From Candidatus Sigynarchaeota archaeon (GTDB taxonomy: Archaea; Asgardarchaeota; Jordarchaeia; Jordarchaeales; Jordarchaeaceae): a stretch of DNA of 6,734 nt. The stretch spans positions 1 through 6,734 of the forward strand of contig JAUQYY010000052.1 in NCBI GenBank assembly GCA_030587505.1, in the 5' to 3' direction. The translations under genes were made by a program, and so were the position numbers. The notes below the pieces were generated by a model. The model made no database searches. It was not told the DNA's origin and saw nothing but the letters and a program-made list of their open reading frames with translations. Positions 1 to 6,607 of the stretch are shown in pieces (position 1 is the first letter of the stretch; every line of letters begins with the position of its first letter).

Positions 1-2869
1 TCTGGGTGAAGACCCGCGTGTTATGTTGGACATTCTTGAGAGGCTTGATGTTCCGATTTTTCTTTCAACCCCGAGCTATCTTGGAGAGATAAGAAGGTGG
101 GAGGACTCGAAGGCGGGTCTTATGCCCATGGAGGTTGTTGTAAACGTTATGCGTCCAGAACTGGATGGTTGTATAGAGCCAGTTGTCGTAGGGGGATTAA
201 CTGATTCCGGTTTCAGCGAAGATTTGGGTACGATAAGGGAGATGAGTGTTATTGAAGACAGAGTTGATAGGTGTGTGAACCGGGTACTTAACTGGCTTAA
301 GCTGAAAAGGAAGAAAAACGCGGAGAAACGGGTGGCTATAGTTATTTATAACTATCCTCCCGGCGAAAGCAACTTGGGAAACGCAAGCTATCTTGATGTT
401 TTTGGAAGCATAGAGAAACTTCTGAAAGAAATGAAAAGGGCTGGTTACAATGTGACGATACCGGATGGAAAAATTGTTGATATATTTGAGGAGAGAAACT
501 TGATAAACTCGCCTCAATGGATTTCGAAGGAAAAATTCAAGGGTGTAGTGATTCCAACTGAAACCTACTTAACATGGTTTGACTCGCTGCCTGAGAAGAT
601 TAGGGAAGACATACGCTCTGAGTGGGGTGACCCCCCGGGTAATGTTATGGTTGCTCATGGAGTGATGATACCGGGAATAATCCTGGGAAACGTCTTCATC
701 GGTTTACAACCATCACGGGGGGTGCATGAAAATCCCGAGAAAGCGTATCATGACATAACCATACCGCCTCATCACCAGTATGTGGCGTTCTACAGGTGGT
801 TAGAGGAGGAGTTTAAGGCTGATGCTGTTATACACATGGGGACCCACGGGACTCTCGAGTTTTTGAAAGGGAAAGAGGTGGGGCTATCAAAAGATTGTTT
901 TCCGGATGCACTAATTGGCAATCTACCGAACATATATGTTTACTGGGTGACTAATACATCAGAAGCAACTATTGCAAAGAGAAGAAGTTATGCTGTTATT
1001 GTGAATCACAAAACACCACCGTTTACTACTTCGGATCTATACGAAGAATTAAGAGAGCTTGAGGATTTGGTGGAAGAGTACAGTGAGGCAAAGGTGTTGG
1101 ATCCTCCCCGAGCTGAACTGGTTAGAAAAGAGGCCCTCGAAAAGGCTAAGATGCTGAACTTTAAGGCGAGTAGCATTGAGGAGCTGCACAGAGAACTCAC
1201 AGATATGGAAAGATCAATAATCCCCAAGGGATTGCACGTCTTGGGGGCCAAGTACTCTCGGGAGGATGTGGTGAACTACATTACCTATGTGACGAGGTAC
1301 GATAGAGAGGTAAAGTCTCTCCACAGAATTCTCGCGGAGGCGAGAGGTCTAAGTTACGAGGACTTGTTACAGAATCCGTCTGAAGTTGTGGATGGTAAAA
1401 CACACTCCATGATTTTGAGCGAGATTGAGGAGCAGGCTCGAGAAATTATATCAAAGATTTTAGACAATCCGAGAGACGAATCGATTTTCTCCAGTGTGCC
1501 TAAGAATCTTAGGGAGGATTTCAATCAGATTGTGGATTTTGTCTACACACTGTCAAATAATATTGAAAAAAGCGACGAAATGGGAAGTATTCTAAAGGCG
1601 TTGGATGGGAAGTGGATACAACCCAATATTGGTGGAGACCCGATAAGGACACCTGAGGTGTTTCCAACTGGCTCAAACCAGTACGGGTTTGACGCGAGGC
1701 TGGTTCCCAGTAGTTCTGCTTATGAGAGGGGTAAAAGGATTGCGGAGGTGACTCTTCAGCAATACTTCAAGAAGCATGGGAAGTATCCAGAAACTGTGAG
1801 TGTTGTTCTCTGGGGATTTGAGACAATGAAAACCAGGGGTGAGACAATTGGCCAGATACTACACTACATTGGTGTAAGACCTGTCAGAAAAAGAGGGCCT
1901 TGGGTTACTGATTTGGAGTTGGTACCGTTAAACGAGCTTAACAGACCTAGAATAGACGTTGTTGTAACTATCTGTGGGATATTCAGAGACACTTTCCCTA
2001 ATTTGATACTGCTGTTAGATAGAGCCTTCAGGCTTGTTGCCTCTCAAAATGAGTCTCCGAACCAGAATTATGTGAAGCGGCACTCTGGAGAAATAGCTAA
2101 AGGTCTGAGTGGCGTTAGTGATGTGGAGAGGGATAGGCTCTCGATTCTGAGAGTGTTTGGTCCAAGTTCCAGTGAGTACGCTACTTCTGTACGTGCCCTG
2201 ATTGAGACCTCCAACTGGGAGGACGAAAGCCAGTTAGCTCAAGCCTATCTCGAAAGTATGCAATACGCGTACGGTGAGAACTTCCACGCTAAGGTTTCAT
2301 CGGAGATCTTTAGAGAGCTCCTAAAGAGTGTTGATATGGTGCACCAAATAAGAGACACGAACGAATTTGAAATAACAGACCTGGACCACTACTACGAATT
2401 CTTTGGCGGCTTGTCAAAGGCGGTGGAGGTTGTTAAGGGCGACAAGCCGGAGATGCTGATAAGTGATACAACGAAAGAGATTATACAAACCGATAACGTC
2501 TCTAAATTCGTGGAGAGAGGAGTGAGAACCAGAATATTAAACCCCAAATGGATTGACGGAATGCTTGTACACGATTACCACGGTGTTCAAAAAATCGCTG
2601 ATAGAGTTGAATATGTACTGGGTTTGGCTGCAACAACAGGTGCAGTTGACAACTGGGTTTGGAGCAACATAGCTGAGCGGTACATCTTCGATGAGGAGAT
2701 GAGGAAGCGTCTAACAGAGAACAACCGCTGGGCGACTGCAGAGATTATTAACAGATTGTTTGAAGCAAACAAACGAGGATACTGGAAAGCAACGGAAGAA
2801 GAACTCGAAAAATTAAGGAAGGCATTCCTGGAAATCGAGGGAGAAATCGAGGAAACACTGGAAGGGTAA
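1..2869 (+). CDS. cobN: CobN/BchH-family cobalt (or magnesium) chelatase large subunit, 5'-truncated by the window edge
   Basis: This is the large, porphyrin/corrin-binding subunit of an ATP-dependent metal chelatase, cytoplasmic, which in archaea most often serves cobalt insertion for cobalamin. The reading frame is open from base 2 with no start in the window; the ATG at base 23 is internal, so the true start lies upstream. About 955 codons are visible against roughly 1200-1300 in full-length CobN, so perhaps a quarter is missing. Family landmarks, counted from the ATG at 23: the His-rich core IHMGTHGTLEFLKGK near residues 270-285, the PTGSNQYGFD segment near 550, VVLWGFETMKTRGE near 595-610, and the C-terminal NPKWIDGM...ATTGAVDNWVW block near 840-885. 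No stop or frameshift interrupts it. No small AAA+ subunit (ChlI/ChlD type) is visible nearby. Paralogues acting on magnesium or another tetrapyrrole cannot be separated by eye; the family call is firm, the metal is inference. Confidence 0.93.
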   Translation, partial: LGEDPRVMLDILERLDVPIFLSTPSYLGEIRRWEDSKAGLMPMEVVVNVMRPELDGCIEPVVVGGLTDSGFSEDLGTIREMSVIEDRVDRCVNRVLNWLKLKRKKNAEKRVAIVIYNYPPGESNLGNASYLDVFGSIEKLLKEMKRAGYNVTIPDGKIVDIFEERNLINSPQWISKEKFKGVVIPTETYLTWFDSLPEKIREDIRSEWGDPPGNVMVAHGVMIPGIILGNVFIGLQPSRGVHENPEKAYHDITIPPHHQYVAFYRWLEEEFKADAVIHMGTHGTLEFLKGKEVGLSKDCFPDALIGNLPNIYVYWVTNTSEATIAKRRSYAVIVNHKTPPFTTSDLYEELRELEDLVEEYSEAKVLDPPRAELVRKEALEKAKMLNFKASSIEELHRELTDMERSIIPKGLHVLGAKYSREDVVNYITYVTRYDREVKSLHRILAEARGLSYEDLLQNPSEVVDGKTHSMILSEIEEQAREIISKILDNPRDESIFSSVPKNLREDFNQIVDFVYTLSNNIEKSDEMGSILKALDGKWIQPNIGGDPIRTPEVFPTGSNQYGFDARLVPSSSAYERGKRIAEVTLQQYFKKHGKYPETVSVVLWGFETMKTRGETIGQILHYIGVRPVRKRGPWVTDLELVPLNELNRPRIDVVVTICGIFRDTFPNLILLLDRAFRLVASQNESPNQNYVKRHSGEIAKGLSGVSDVERDRLSILRVFGPSSSEYATSVRALIETSNWEDESQLAQAYLESMQYAYGENFHAKVSSEIFRELLKSVDMVHQIRDTNEFEITDLDHYYEFFGGLSKAVEVVKGDKPEMLISDTTKEIIQTDNVSKFVERGVRTRILNPKWIDGMLVHDYHGVQKIADRVEYVLGLAATTGAVDNWVWSNIAERYIFDEEMRKRLTENNRWATAEIINRLFEANKRGYWKATEEELEKLRKAFLEIEGEIEETLEG

Positions 2870-2921
2870 ACATTACATTAAACATAATCTACTCTTGCTG
2901 CTCTTCACCCTTTTTGGTAAC

Positions 2922-2946
2922 CTCAGTTCTGAGAATTAAATTTAAA
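2922..2946 (+). promoter_or_regulatory. possible archaeal promoter and small palindrome ahead of the methyltransferase
   Basis: A perfect short palindrome CTCAG-TT-CTGAG (2922-2933) is followed at once by an AT-rich TATA-like element, AATTAAATTTAAA (2934-2946). If this is a TATA box, transcription would start about 25 bases on, at roughly 2965-2972. That is at or after the preferred ATG and would make the message nearly leaderless, with translation perhaps from the ATG at 2974. Alternatively the gene is read through from the chelatase gene, and the Shine-Dalgarno at 2947-2953 is used. The sequence does not decide between these. Confidence 0.3.
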
Positions 2947-2958
2947 GGGGAAGCGTTG

Positions 2959-4059
2959 ATGATGAATGGCAAAATGAAAAGAAAGGCTTTGGAAAGCTTC
3001 CTTCTCAACCCACCTTCTATAAGCGTCGAACCTCTGTATAACATCCTAAATAGCTGCTCAAAGAGCTTCAAAATTTTTTGCATTCTTCACACAGCAACGA
3101 AAATGAGAATTTTTGATCATCTCAGCAAGAAGAAGACAATAAACGATCTCTGTAAGAATTTGGAAGTAGACCCAGACCTCATACACAGTATCTGCAAAGT
3201 CTTAGCTAATCTTAGTCTTCTAAAGGAGGAAAACGGATTTTACAAAAATACGGAAATAAGCGATGCTTACTTGAGGGCGGGGTCTCCCCTCTACCAGCAG
3301 CACGTGCTTGATGATATAAGAAACTACTTTGAGCTGTGGGAGAAATTGAGTGAGATACTCAAAAACGGGCCAATCACGGTGAGTGAGGAGAAATTCTTTG
3401 AGAATCACATTAATTCGCTTTCATCTGAGGCTTTGTGTGGAGAGCTTCAGAGGACTGTAAAGATCATTGTAGAACTCCCAGAGTTTGGAAGAGCTAGGAA
3501 ACTTCTTGATCTAGGAGGAGGACACGGTTTTTACTCCATGGCATTCACTAAGTGGAATCCGAATCTGAAGGCGTACGTGTTCGATTTTCCAAAGGTTATT
3601 GAGCGTACGAAAGAATACATCAAAAAATTTGATGCGGAGAGGGTTGAGGTCATTCCAGGAAACTTTTTCACAGATGATATAGGTAAGGGATACGATATCG
3701 TATTCTTCGCTTACAACCCCGGTGGGAGGAATCCCAGTCTCGTTCCAAAGATACACTCAAGTTTGAATGATGGCGGAGTTTTTATCAACAAGCACGTATT
3801 CTACCACAAGGGGGAGGATTCAAAGGATCCTCTGCTTGATATCGAGTGGAGTTTGATGGTTTGGGAGGGTGTAAAGAAGAGAAAGAGGATTTACAGTTTT
3901 GAGGGAGATTTAACATTCGAGGAGTACATCGAATTGCTGGAAAAGTATTTTTCAATAGTGAAAATTGTAGATGCGTCTCATTTTGCCGGGTATCCTCTCT
4001 CAAAATTGGGAGACACACTGGACGCAAAGATCATTATCGCAAAAAAAGAGAAAGTGTAA
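2959..4059 (+). CDS. SAM-dependent methyltransferase, dimerising family 2 (BchU/CrtF/O-methyltransferase-like)
   Basis: The protein is a class I SAM methyltransferase with an N-terminal winged-helix dimerisation domain. The frame is open from a TTG at 2914, but nothing like a ribosome binding site precedes it; AGGGGAAG at 2946-2953 suits the ATG at 2959 (366 residues; ATG 2962 and 2974 are alternatives). Counting from 2959, the dimerisation/wHTH part spans about residues 35-115. The SAM motif LLDLGGGHGFY is near 182-192, an acidic Phe-Asp-Phe-Pro motif II is near 208, and VIPGNFF near 232. The post-I region reads FFAYNPGGRNP where classical O-methyltransferases of this family carry a His-Asp-Trp with the catalytic base, so ordinary O-methylation is doubtful. 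BchU, a tetrapyrrole C-methyltransferase, belongs to the same superfamily. The gene lies about 90 bp after the CobN-like gene on the same strand, which suggests but does not prove a tetrapyrrole or corrinoid substrate. The last codons lie in a poly-A run after which another frame continues as an acidic tail. Confidence 0.85.
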   Translation: MMNGKMKRKALESFLLNPPSISVEPLYNILNSCSKSFKIFCILHTATKMRIFDHLSKKKTINDLCKNLEVDPDLIHSICKVLANLSLLKEENGFYKNTEISDAYLRAGSPLYQQHVLDDIRNYFELWEKLSEILKNGPITVSEEKFFENHINSLSSEALCGELQRTVKIIVELPEFGRARKLLDLGGGHGFYSMAFTKWNPNLKAYVFDFPKVIERTKEYIKKFDAERVEVIPGNFFTDDIGKGYDIVFFAYNPGGRNPSLVPKIHSSLNDGGVFINKHVFYHKGEDSKDPLLDIEWSLMVWEGVKKRKRIYSFEGDLTFEEYIELLEKYFSIVKIVDASHFAGYPLSKLGDTLDAKIIIAKKEKV

Positions 4060-4156
4060 ACAATGAACAAGAGGAATCAAAATCCATTCCAGAGATTATT
4101 ACAAACCCGACAGAAGCAGAAGAGTAGGGGATTAAGTTATTTTCTGAGGATGAGTG

Positions 4157-4235
4157 GAACATGTTTTAAATCGACCCGAAGATTCTGAACCTTTTGGAGA
4201 TGGTTGTTGGGCTTACGACTGGTGTCTTTTGTGGA
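4157..4235 (+). pseudogene. decayed copy of the hydrogenase-tail mini-gene found again at 6608
   Basis: Bases 4170-4205 match 6617-6652 at 32 of 36 positions. After a one-base length difference, 4209-4230 match 6657-6678 at 17 of 22. The copy begins ATG TTT TAA, so a stop sits at the third codon where the 3' copy has GAA. A single base is missing just before GGGCTT (4209). Restoring it would give a peptide reading IDPKILNLLEMVVRAYDWC, clearly the same as IDPKNLNLLEMVKRAYDCC in the other copy and resembling the EMVxRAYDPC end of methanogen-type [NiFe]-hydrogenase large subunits. Similarity reaches weakly into the Shine-Dalgarno region (GAGGATGAGTGGAAC against GGAGGAAAGGAAAC). After about 4235 it is lost; stops follow in the restored frame. 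The stop plus frameshift make it a pseudogene. The homology to its partner is seen directly; the hydrogenase origin comes from remembered family motifs. Confidence 0.75.
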
Positions 4236-4293
4236 GGGTATCTGGGGACTCGTTATTCGGTGAATCGTGGGTTTAGAGGTTGCACTAGAAAAG

Positions 4294-4379
4294 TTAATAA
4301 CAGATAATAGATTACTGCCACCGCCTTCCTAGTAATGAGGTAATCTTTAAATATTAGTTTTTTTGATAATAGTTATTAA
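4294..4379. repeat. nested inverted repeats and direct repeats around the operon promoter
   Basis: An outer pair TTAATAAC (4294-4301) / GTTATTAA (4372-4379) encloses an inner pair AGATTAC (4309-4315) / GTAATCT (4340-4346). A second overlapping pair is ATTACT (4311-4316) / AGTAAT (4331-4336). GATAATAG occurs as a direct repeat at 4303-4310 and 4365-4372. The inner right arm touches the TATA-like element, a position typical of archaeal operators. The block is AT-rich, so chance matches are possible. Confidence 0.45.
4346..4353 (+). promoter_or_regulatory. probable archaeal TATA box for the double-cubane reductase operon
   Basis: TTTAAATA lies 78 bases upstream of the GTG start at 4432. Initiation about 25 bases downstream would give a leader of roughly 55 nt. 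The preceding GTAATC only partly fits a BRE. A second AT-rich candidate around 4373-4385 (TTATTAATAAATC) would give a shorter leader of about 25-30 nt. The assignment rests on sequence resemblance only. Confidence 0.5.
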
Positions 4380-4417
4380 TAAATCTAATAATAATTTTTT
4401 CCGTGCACCTAGAAAAT

Positions 4418-4422
4418 GGAGG
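4418..4422 (+). promoter_or_regulatory. Shine-Dalgarno fixing the GTG start at 4432
   Basis: GGAGG ends nine bases before GTG 4432. No in-frame ATG with comparable signal exists nearby, so this decides the non-ATG start. The same motif, spacing and GTG-TC-GAA context recur before the gene at 6608. Confidence 0.8.
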
Positions 4423-4431
4423 TAGAACGTT

Positions 4432-5715
4432 GTGTCGGAAGACTACAAAAAAATGTGGGAAGAACTAGATATTGATCTGGAAAGGCATGACCAACTTCTA
4501 GGCGGGCTTTCTCAATTGTATACAAACGTATATCTCCTACAGAAAAACAGGCCTAAAGGGATGGAGTATTACGACTACGTTATCTCGGAAGTACACGGAT
4601 TAAGGATAAAGGAGCTCTGTGACTTCCGAAAGAAAGGGAACAAGGTGGTAGCATACTTCTGCCTGTACGTTCCAGAGGAACTTGTGCTAGCTTCGGGTGC
4701 TGTGCTTGTAGGGCTCTGCGGTGGTTCAAATTTCGCAGATCAGGACGCTGAGGCGGTTTTGCCCAGAAATATTTGTCCTCTCATCAAAGCTTCCTACGGG
4801 TTCAAGGTTGCTAGAGTTTGCCCGTACTTTCAAGCCGCCGACCTTTTGGTGGGAGAGACCACCTGCGACGGGAAAAAGAAGATGTTTGAACTATTAGGCG
4901 AGCTTGTACCCCTACACACCGTTGAGGTGCCTCAAAAACCGGAAACAGAACAGGCCAGAAAACTCTTTTTTGAGGAGCTGAATACGCTTAAATCCAAACT
5001 CGAAGAACTTACTGGTAGCAAGATTACCTCCGAAGGGCTTAAGAAATCCATCGAGACGGTGAATGCTAAAAGAGCGATACTCGAGAGACTCGTCAACACC
5101 AGAAAAGCATCACCTCCACCAATAAGCGGGAAGGATTCTCTGCTCGTTTTTCAAATCGCCTTCTATGACGACCCTCAACGCTTTACTCAAAAAACAACCG
5201 AACTGGTAGAAGAGCTTGAGGAAAGAATCAGGAAGGGTGAAGGTGTAGTTGACGCAGAGGCTCCCAGAATTATGATCTCAGGATGTCCTATGGCTATTCC
5301 AAACTGGAAACTGCACAACATAGTGGAAAATAGCGGGGCGGTAATTGTGGTAGAAGAATCCTGTGTGGGAACAAGATATATCAGCATGGGTCAGATAGAC
5401 AACTCTTCCGATAGTGTGGACGGATTAATAAAATCAATCGCCGATGCTTATCTGAACATTCACTGCTCATGCTTCACTCCAAACGATGGAAGAATCAAAG
5501 ACAATATTCAACTGGCGAAAGATTTCAAAGTGGACGGAGTCATTCACTACTCTCTGCAGACCTGCCACGGCTACAATATCGAAGCAAAGAAAGTGGAGAG
5601 TGCACTCAAAGAGCAGGGCATACCAATGCTAACAATTGAGACAGACTACAGCGGAGAGGACACTGGGCAACTCACCACAAGGATAGAAGCATTCCTTGAG
5701 ATGCTCAAGAAGTAA
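4432..5715 (+). CDS. double-cubane-cluster protein, HgdB/YjiM family (2-hydroxyacyl-CoA dehydratase subunit D family)
   Basis: This is the cluster-bearing reductase component of an ATP-dependent low-potential reductase, cytoplasmic. The 427-residue product carries the full cysteine set I recall from E. coli YjiM: C77, C96 (VGLCGGS), C115 (PRNICPLIKASYGF), C130 (CPYF), C145 (GETTCDGKKKMFE), C285 (SGCPM), C311 (EESCVG), C345/C347 (HCSCFTPND) and C378 (QTCHGYN), and ends in the family's IETDYS...GQLTTRIEAF block near 402-422. It is encoded alone rather than with a second HgdA-like subunit. That matches double-cubane-cluster proteins ([8Fe-9S], homodimeric) better than classical hydroxyacyl-CoA dehydratases or benzoyl-CoA reductases. 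Compared with YjiM it has roughly 35-45 extra N-terminal residues, acidic and helical-looking. The activator follows after 24 bp, forming an operon. The physiological substrate is unknown; characterised relatives reduce small molecules such as acetylene in vitro. Confidence 0.9.
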   Translation: MSEDYKKMWEELDIDLERHDQLLGGLSQLYTNVYLLQKNRPKGMEYYDYVISEVHGLRIKELCDFRKKGNKVVAYFCLYVPEELVLASGAVLVGLCGGSNFADQDAEAVLPRNICPLIKASYGFKVARVCPYFQAADLLVGETTCDGKKKMFELLGELVPLHTVEVPQKPETEQARKLFFEELNTLKSKLEELTGSKITSEGLKKSIETVNAKRAILERLVNTRKASPPPISGKDSLLVFQIAFYDDPQRFTQKTTELVEELEERIRKGEGVVDAEAPRIMISGCPMAIPNWKLHNIVENSGAVIVVEESCVGTRYISMGQIDNSSDSVDGLIKSIADAYLNIHCSCFTPNDGRIKDNIQLAKDFKVDGVIHYSLQTCHGYNIEAKKVESALKEQGIPMLTIETDYSGEDTGQLTTRIEAFLEMLKK

Positions 5716-5729
5716 AATCTCTATTATCA

Positions 5730-5735
5730 GGTGGT
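5730..5735 (+). promoter_or_regulatory. Shine-Dalgarno favouring ATG 5740 for the activator
   Basis: GGTGGT at 5730-5735 lies four bases before ATG 5740 and can pair with the 16S rRNA tail. The in-frame GTG at 5731 lies inside this motif and has no ribosome binding site of its own, so the shorter start is preferred. Confidence 0.65.
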
Positions 5736-5739
5736 AGCT

Positions 5740-6582
5740 ATGGATCCTATAGCGCTTGGACTTGATATGGGTTCAGTTTCGACCAAAGCATTGGTACTCG
5801 ACGATTCTAAAATCGTAGGGTATGCAATACTTCCCACGGGGGTTAATCCCCAGAATTCGGGTAAAAAAGCTGTTGCCAAGGCTTGCTTAAAAGCGGGCAT
5901 CAGTATGGATGATATCGGATACACCGTGGCAACCGGTTATGGGCGAATAAATGCGCCCTACGCTGATTCTCGAATAACTGAAATAACATGTCACGCTAGA
6001 GGGGCCTTCTTTAGCAACACTGATACGCGCACGGTAATTGATGTTGGAGGTCAAGACAGTAAGGTTATCTCGATAAGCGATGATGGTCAGGTTATTGACT
6101 TTCAGATGAATGATAGGTGTGCTGCAGGAACCGGAAGATTCATCGAAGTGATGGCTAGGGCACTCGAAATGAGCTACAACTCGATGTCCAAAGCGGCTCT
6201 CAACTCGACGAAGCCTTCAAAAATTTCCAGTATGTGCACCGTTTTCGCTGAATCAGAGGTGGTGTCCTTAATAGCTAAGGGAGAAAGAAGAGAGGACATC
6301 GCAGCGGGACTGTGCCACTCCATAGCTGATCGGATAGCATCCATGGTAAACAGGATTGGTCTAAGAGAGGATGTTATGATGACTGGAGGGGTGGCAAAGA
6401 ACAGTGGACTTGTGAAACTGCTGGAAAAGAGGCTCAAAACAAAAATATGGGTTCCTGAGGAGCCCCAGATAATCGGAGCGTTAGGGGCAGCACTTATAGC
6501 ACGAGAAAAGCTGCCCTCAAAAATGAGGGCACCAAGAGAGAAACCAAGAAAAATAAATTATCATCCCATGATAAGAACTTAA
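5740..6582 (+). CDS. ATP-dependent [4Fe-4S] activator of the double-cubane protein (HgdC/YjiL/BcrAD_BadFG ATPase family)
   Basis: The product (280 residues from ATG 5740) is an ASKHA-fold ATPase that forms a homodimer around one [4Fe-4S] cluster. It uses ATP hydrolysis to inject a low-potential electron into its partner, here the double-cubane protein encoded 24 bp upstream. Numbered from ATG 5740, visible motifs are the phosphate-1 loop LGLDMGSVSTKALV (about 6-19), the VIDVGGQDSK phosphate-2 segment (about 99-108), the first cluster cysteine in NDRCAAGTGRF (C127), the second in SSMCTVFAESEV (C166), and the adenosine motif MMTGGVAKN (about 213-221). The C-terminal EPQIIGALGAAL block near 243-254 is typical. 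A basic tail of about 25 residues follows. All catalytic and cluster residues appear intact, and length is close to the usual 250-290. The gene following it starts 25 bp later, so the unit is probably transcribed together. Confidence 0.93.
   Translation: MDPIALGLDMGSVSTKALVLDDSKIVGYAILPTGVNPQNSGKKAVAKACLKAGISMDDIGYTVATGYGRINAPYADSRITEITCHARGAFFSNTDTRTVIDVGGQDSKVISISDDGQVIDFQMNDRCAAGTGRFIEVMARALEMSYNSMSKAALNSTKPSKISSMCTVFAESEVVSLIAKGERREDIAAGLCHSIADRIASMVNRIGLREDVMMTGGVAKNSGLVKLLEKRLKTKIWVPEEPQIIGALGAALIAREKLPSKMRAPREKPRKINYHPMIRT
6558..6574. repeat. perfect 7-bp hairpin at the 3' end of the activator gene
   Basis: TTATCAT-CCC-ATGATAA forms a perfect stem with a three-base loop in the last codons of the activator, ending 33 bases before the next GTG. 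It is AU-rich with no immediate T-run (AATAAAAATAATT follows on this strand), so it is not a classical terminator. It might influence message processing or partial read-through, or be chance. Confidence 0.35.
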
Positions 6583-6593
6583 TAAAAATAATT

Positions 6594-6598
6594 GGAGG
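6594..6598 (+). promoter_or_regulatory. Shine-Dalgarno fixing the GTG start at 6608
   Basis: GGAGG ends nine bases before GTG 6608. The frame is closed upstream by TAA at 6572-6574, so this start is well supported. The spacing is identical to that before the double-cubane gene. Confidence 0.75.
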
Positions 6599-6607
6599 AA
6601 AGGAAAC

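Larger units (their letters stand above)
4060..4431. other. 372-bp intergenic region with decayed gene remnant and promoter
   Basis: There is no intact gene of convincing quality here. From left to right it holds: a stretch (to 4127) that is open in a frame shifted from the methyltransferase and would give an acidic tail; a broken hydrogenase-tail gene copy (about 4157-4235); an AT-rich block with nested inverted repeats (4294-4379); a TATA-like element (4346-4353); T-runs at 4358-4364 and 4395-4400; and the Shine-Dalgarno of the next gene. The T-runs could serve as archaeal-type terminators for upstream transcription. Confidence 0.7.

Noticed and set aside
197..517. Minus-strand open frames across the chelatase, methyltransferase, reductase and activator genes
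   Set aside because: They lie opposite well-supported genes, lack ribosome binding sites and recognisable motifs, and are explained as shadows.
1..2869. Magnesium chelatase BchH/ChlH of a phototroph
   Set aside because: No chlorophyll-pathway genes are nearby, the sequence blocks resemble the CobN form common in methanogens, and the surroundings are anaerobic metabolism; magnesium specificity cannot be excluded from sequence alone.
4063..4188. A 41-codon open frame starting ATG AAC AAG AGG after the methyltransferase
   Set aside because: It has no ribosome binding site beyond the end of the upstream gene, its composition is unconvincing (Gln/Arg/Lys-rich), and it runs out of frame through the hydrogenase-tail remnant, so it is most likely spurious.
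4161..4304. The upstream hydrogenase-tail copy as an intact coding gene
   Set aside because: TAA at the third codon, a one-base deletion before 4209 and further stops downstream leave no continuous frame.
4358..4400. T-runs as definite terminators
   Set aside because: They fall downstream of the best TATA element and upstream of the start codon, so they may simply be AT-rich leader sequence; not listed as terminators.
4432..6582. Classical 2-hydroxyacyl-CoA dehydratase or benzoyl-CoA reductase operon
   Set aside because: These need two different D-family subunits (or four subunits in all) and usually CoA-transferase or related genes; only one subunit and one activator are present, and the cysteine pattern matches the YjiM/double-cubane type.
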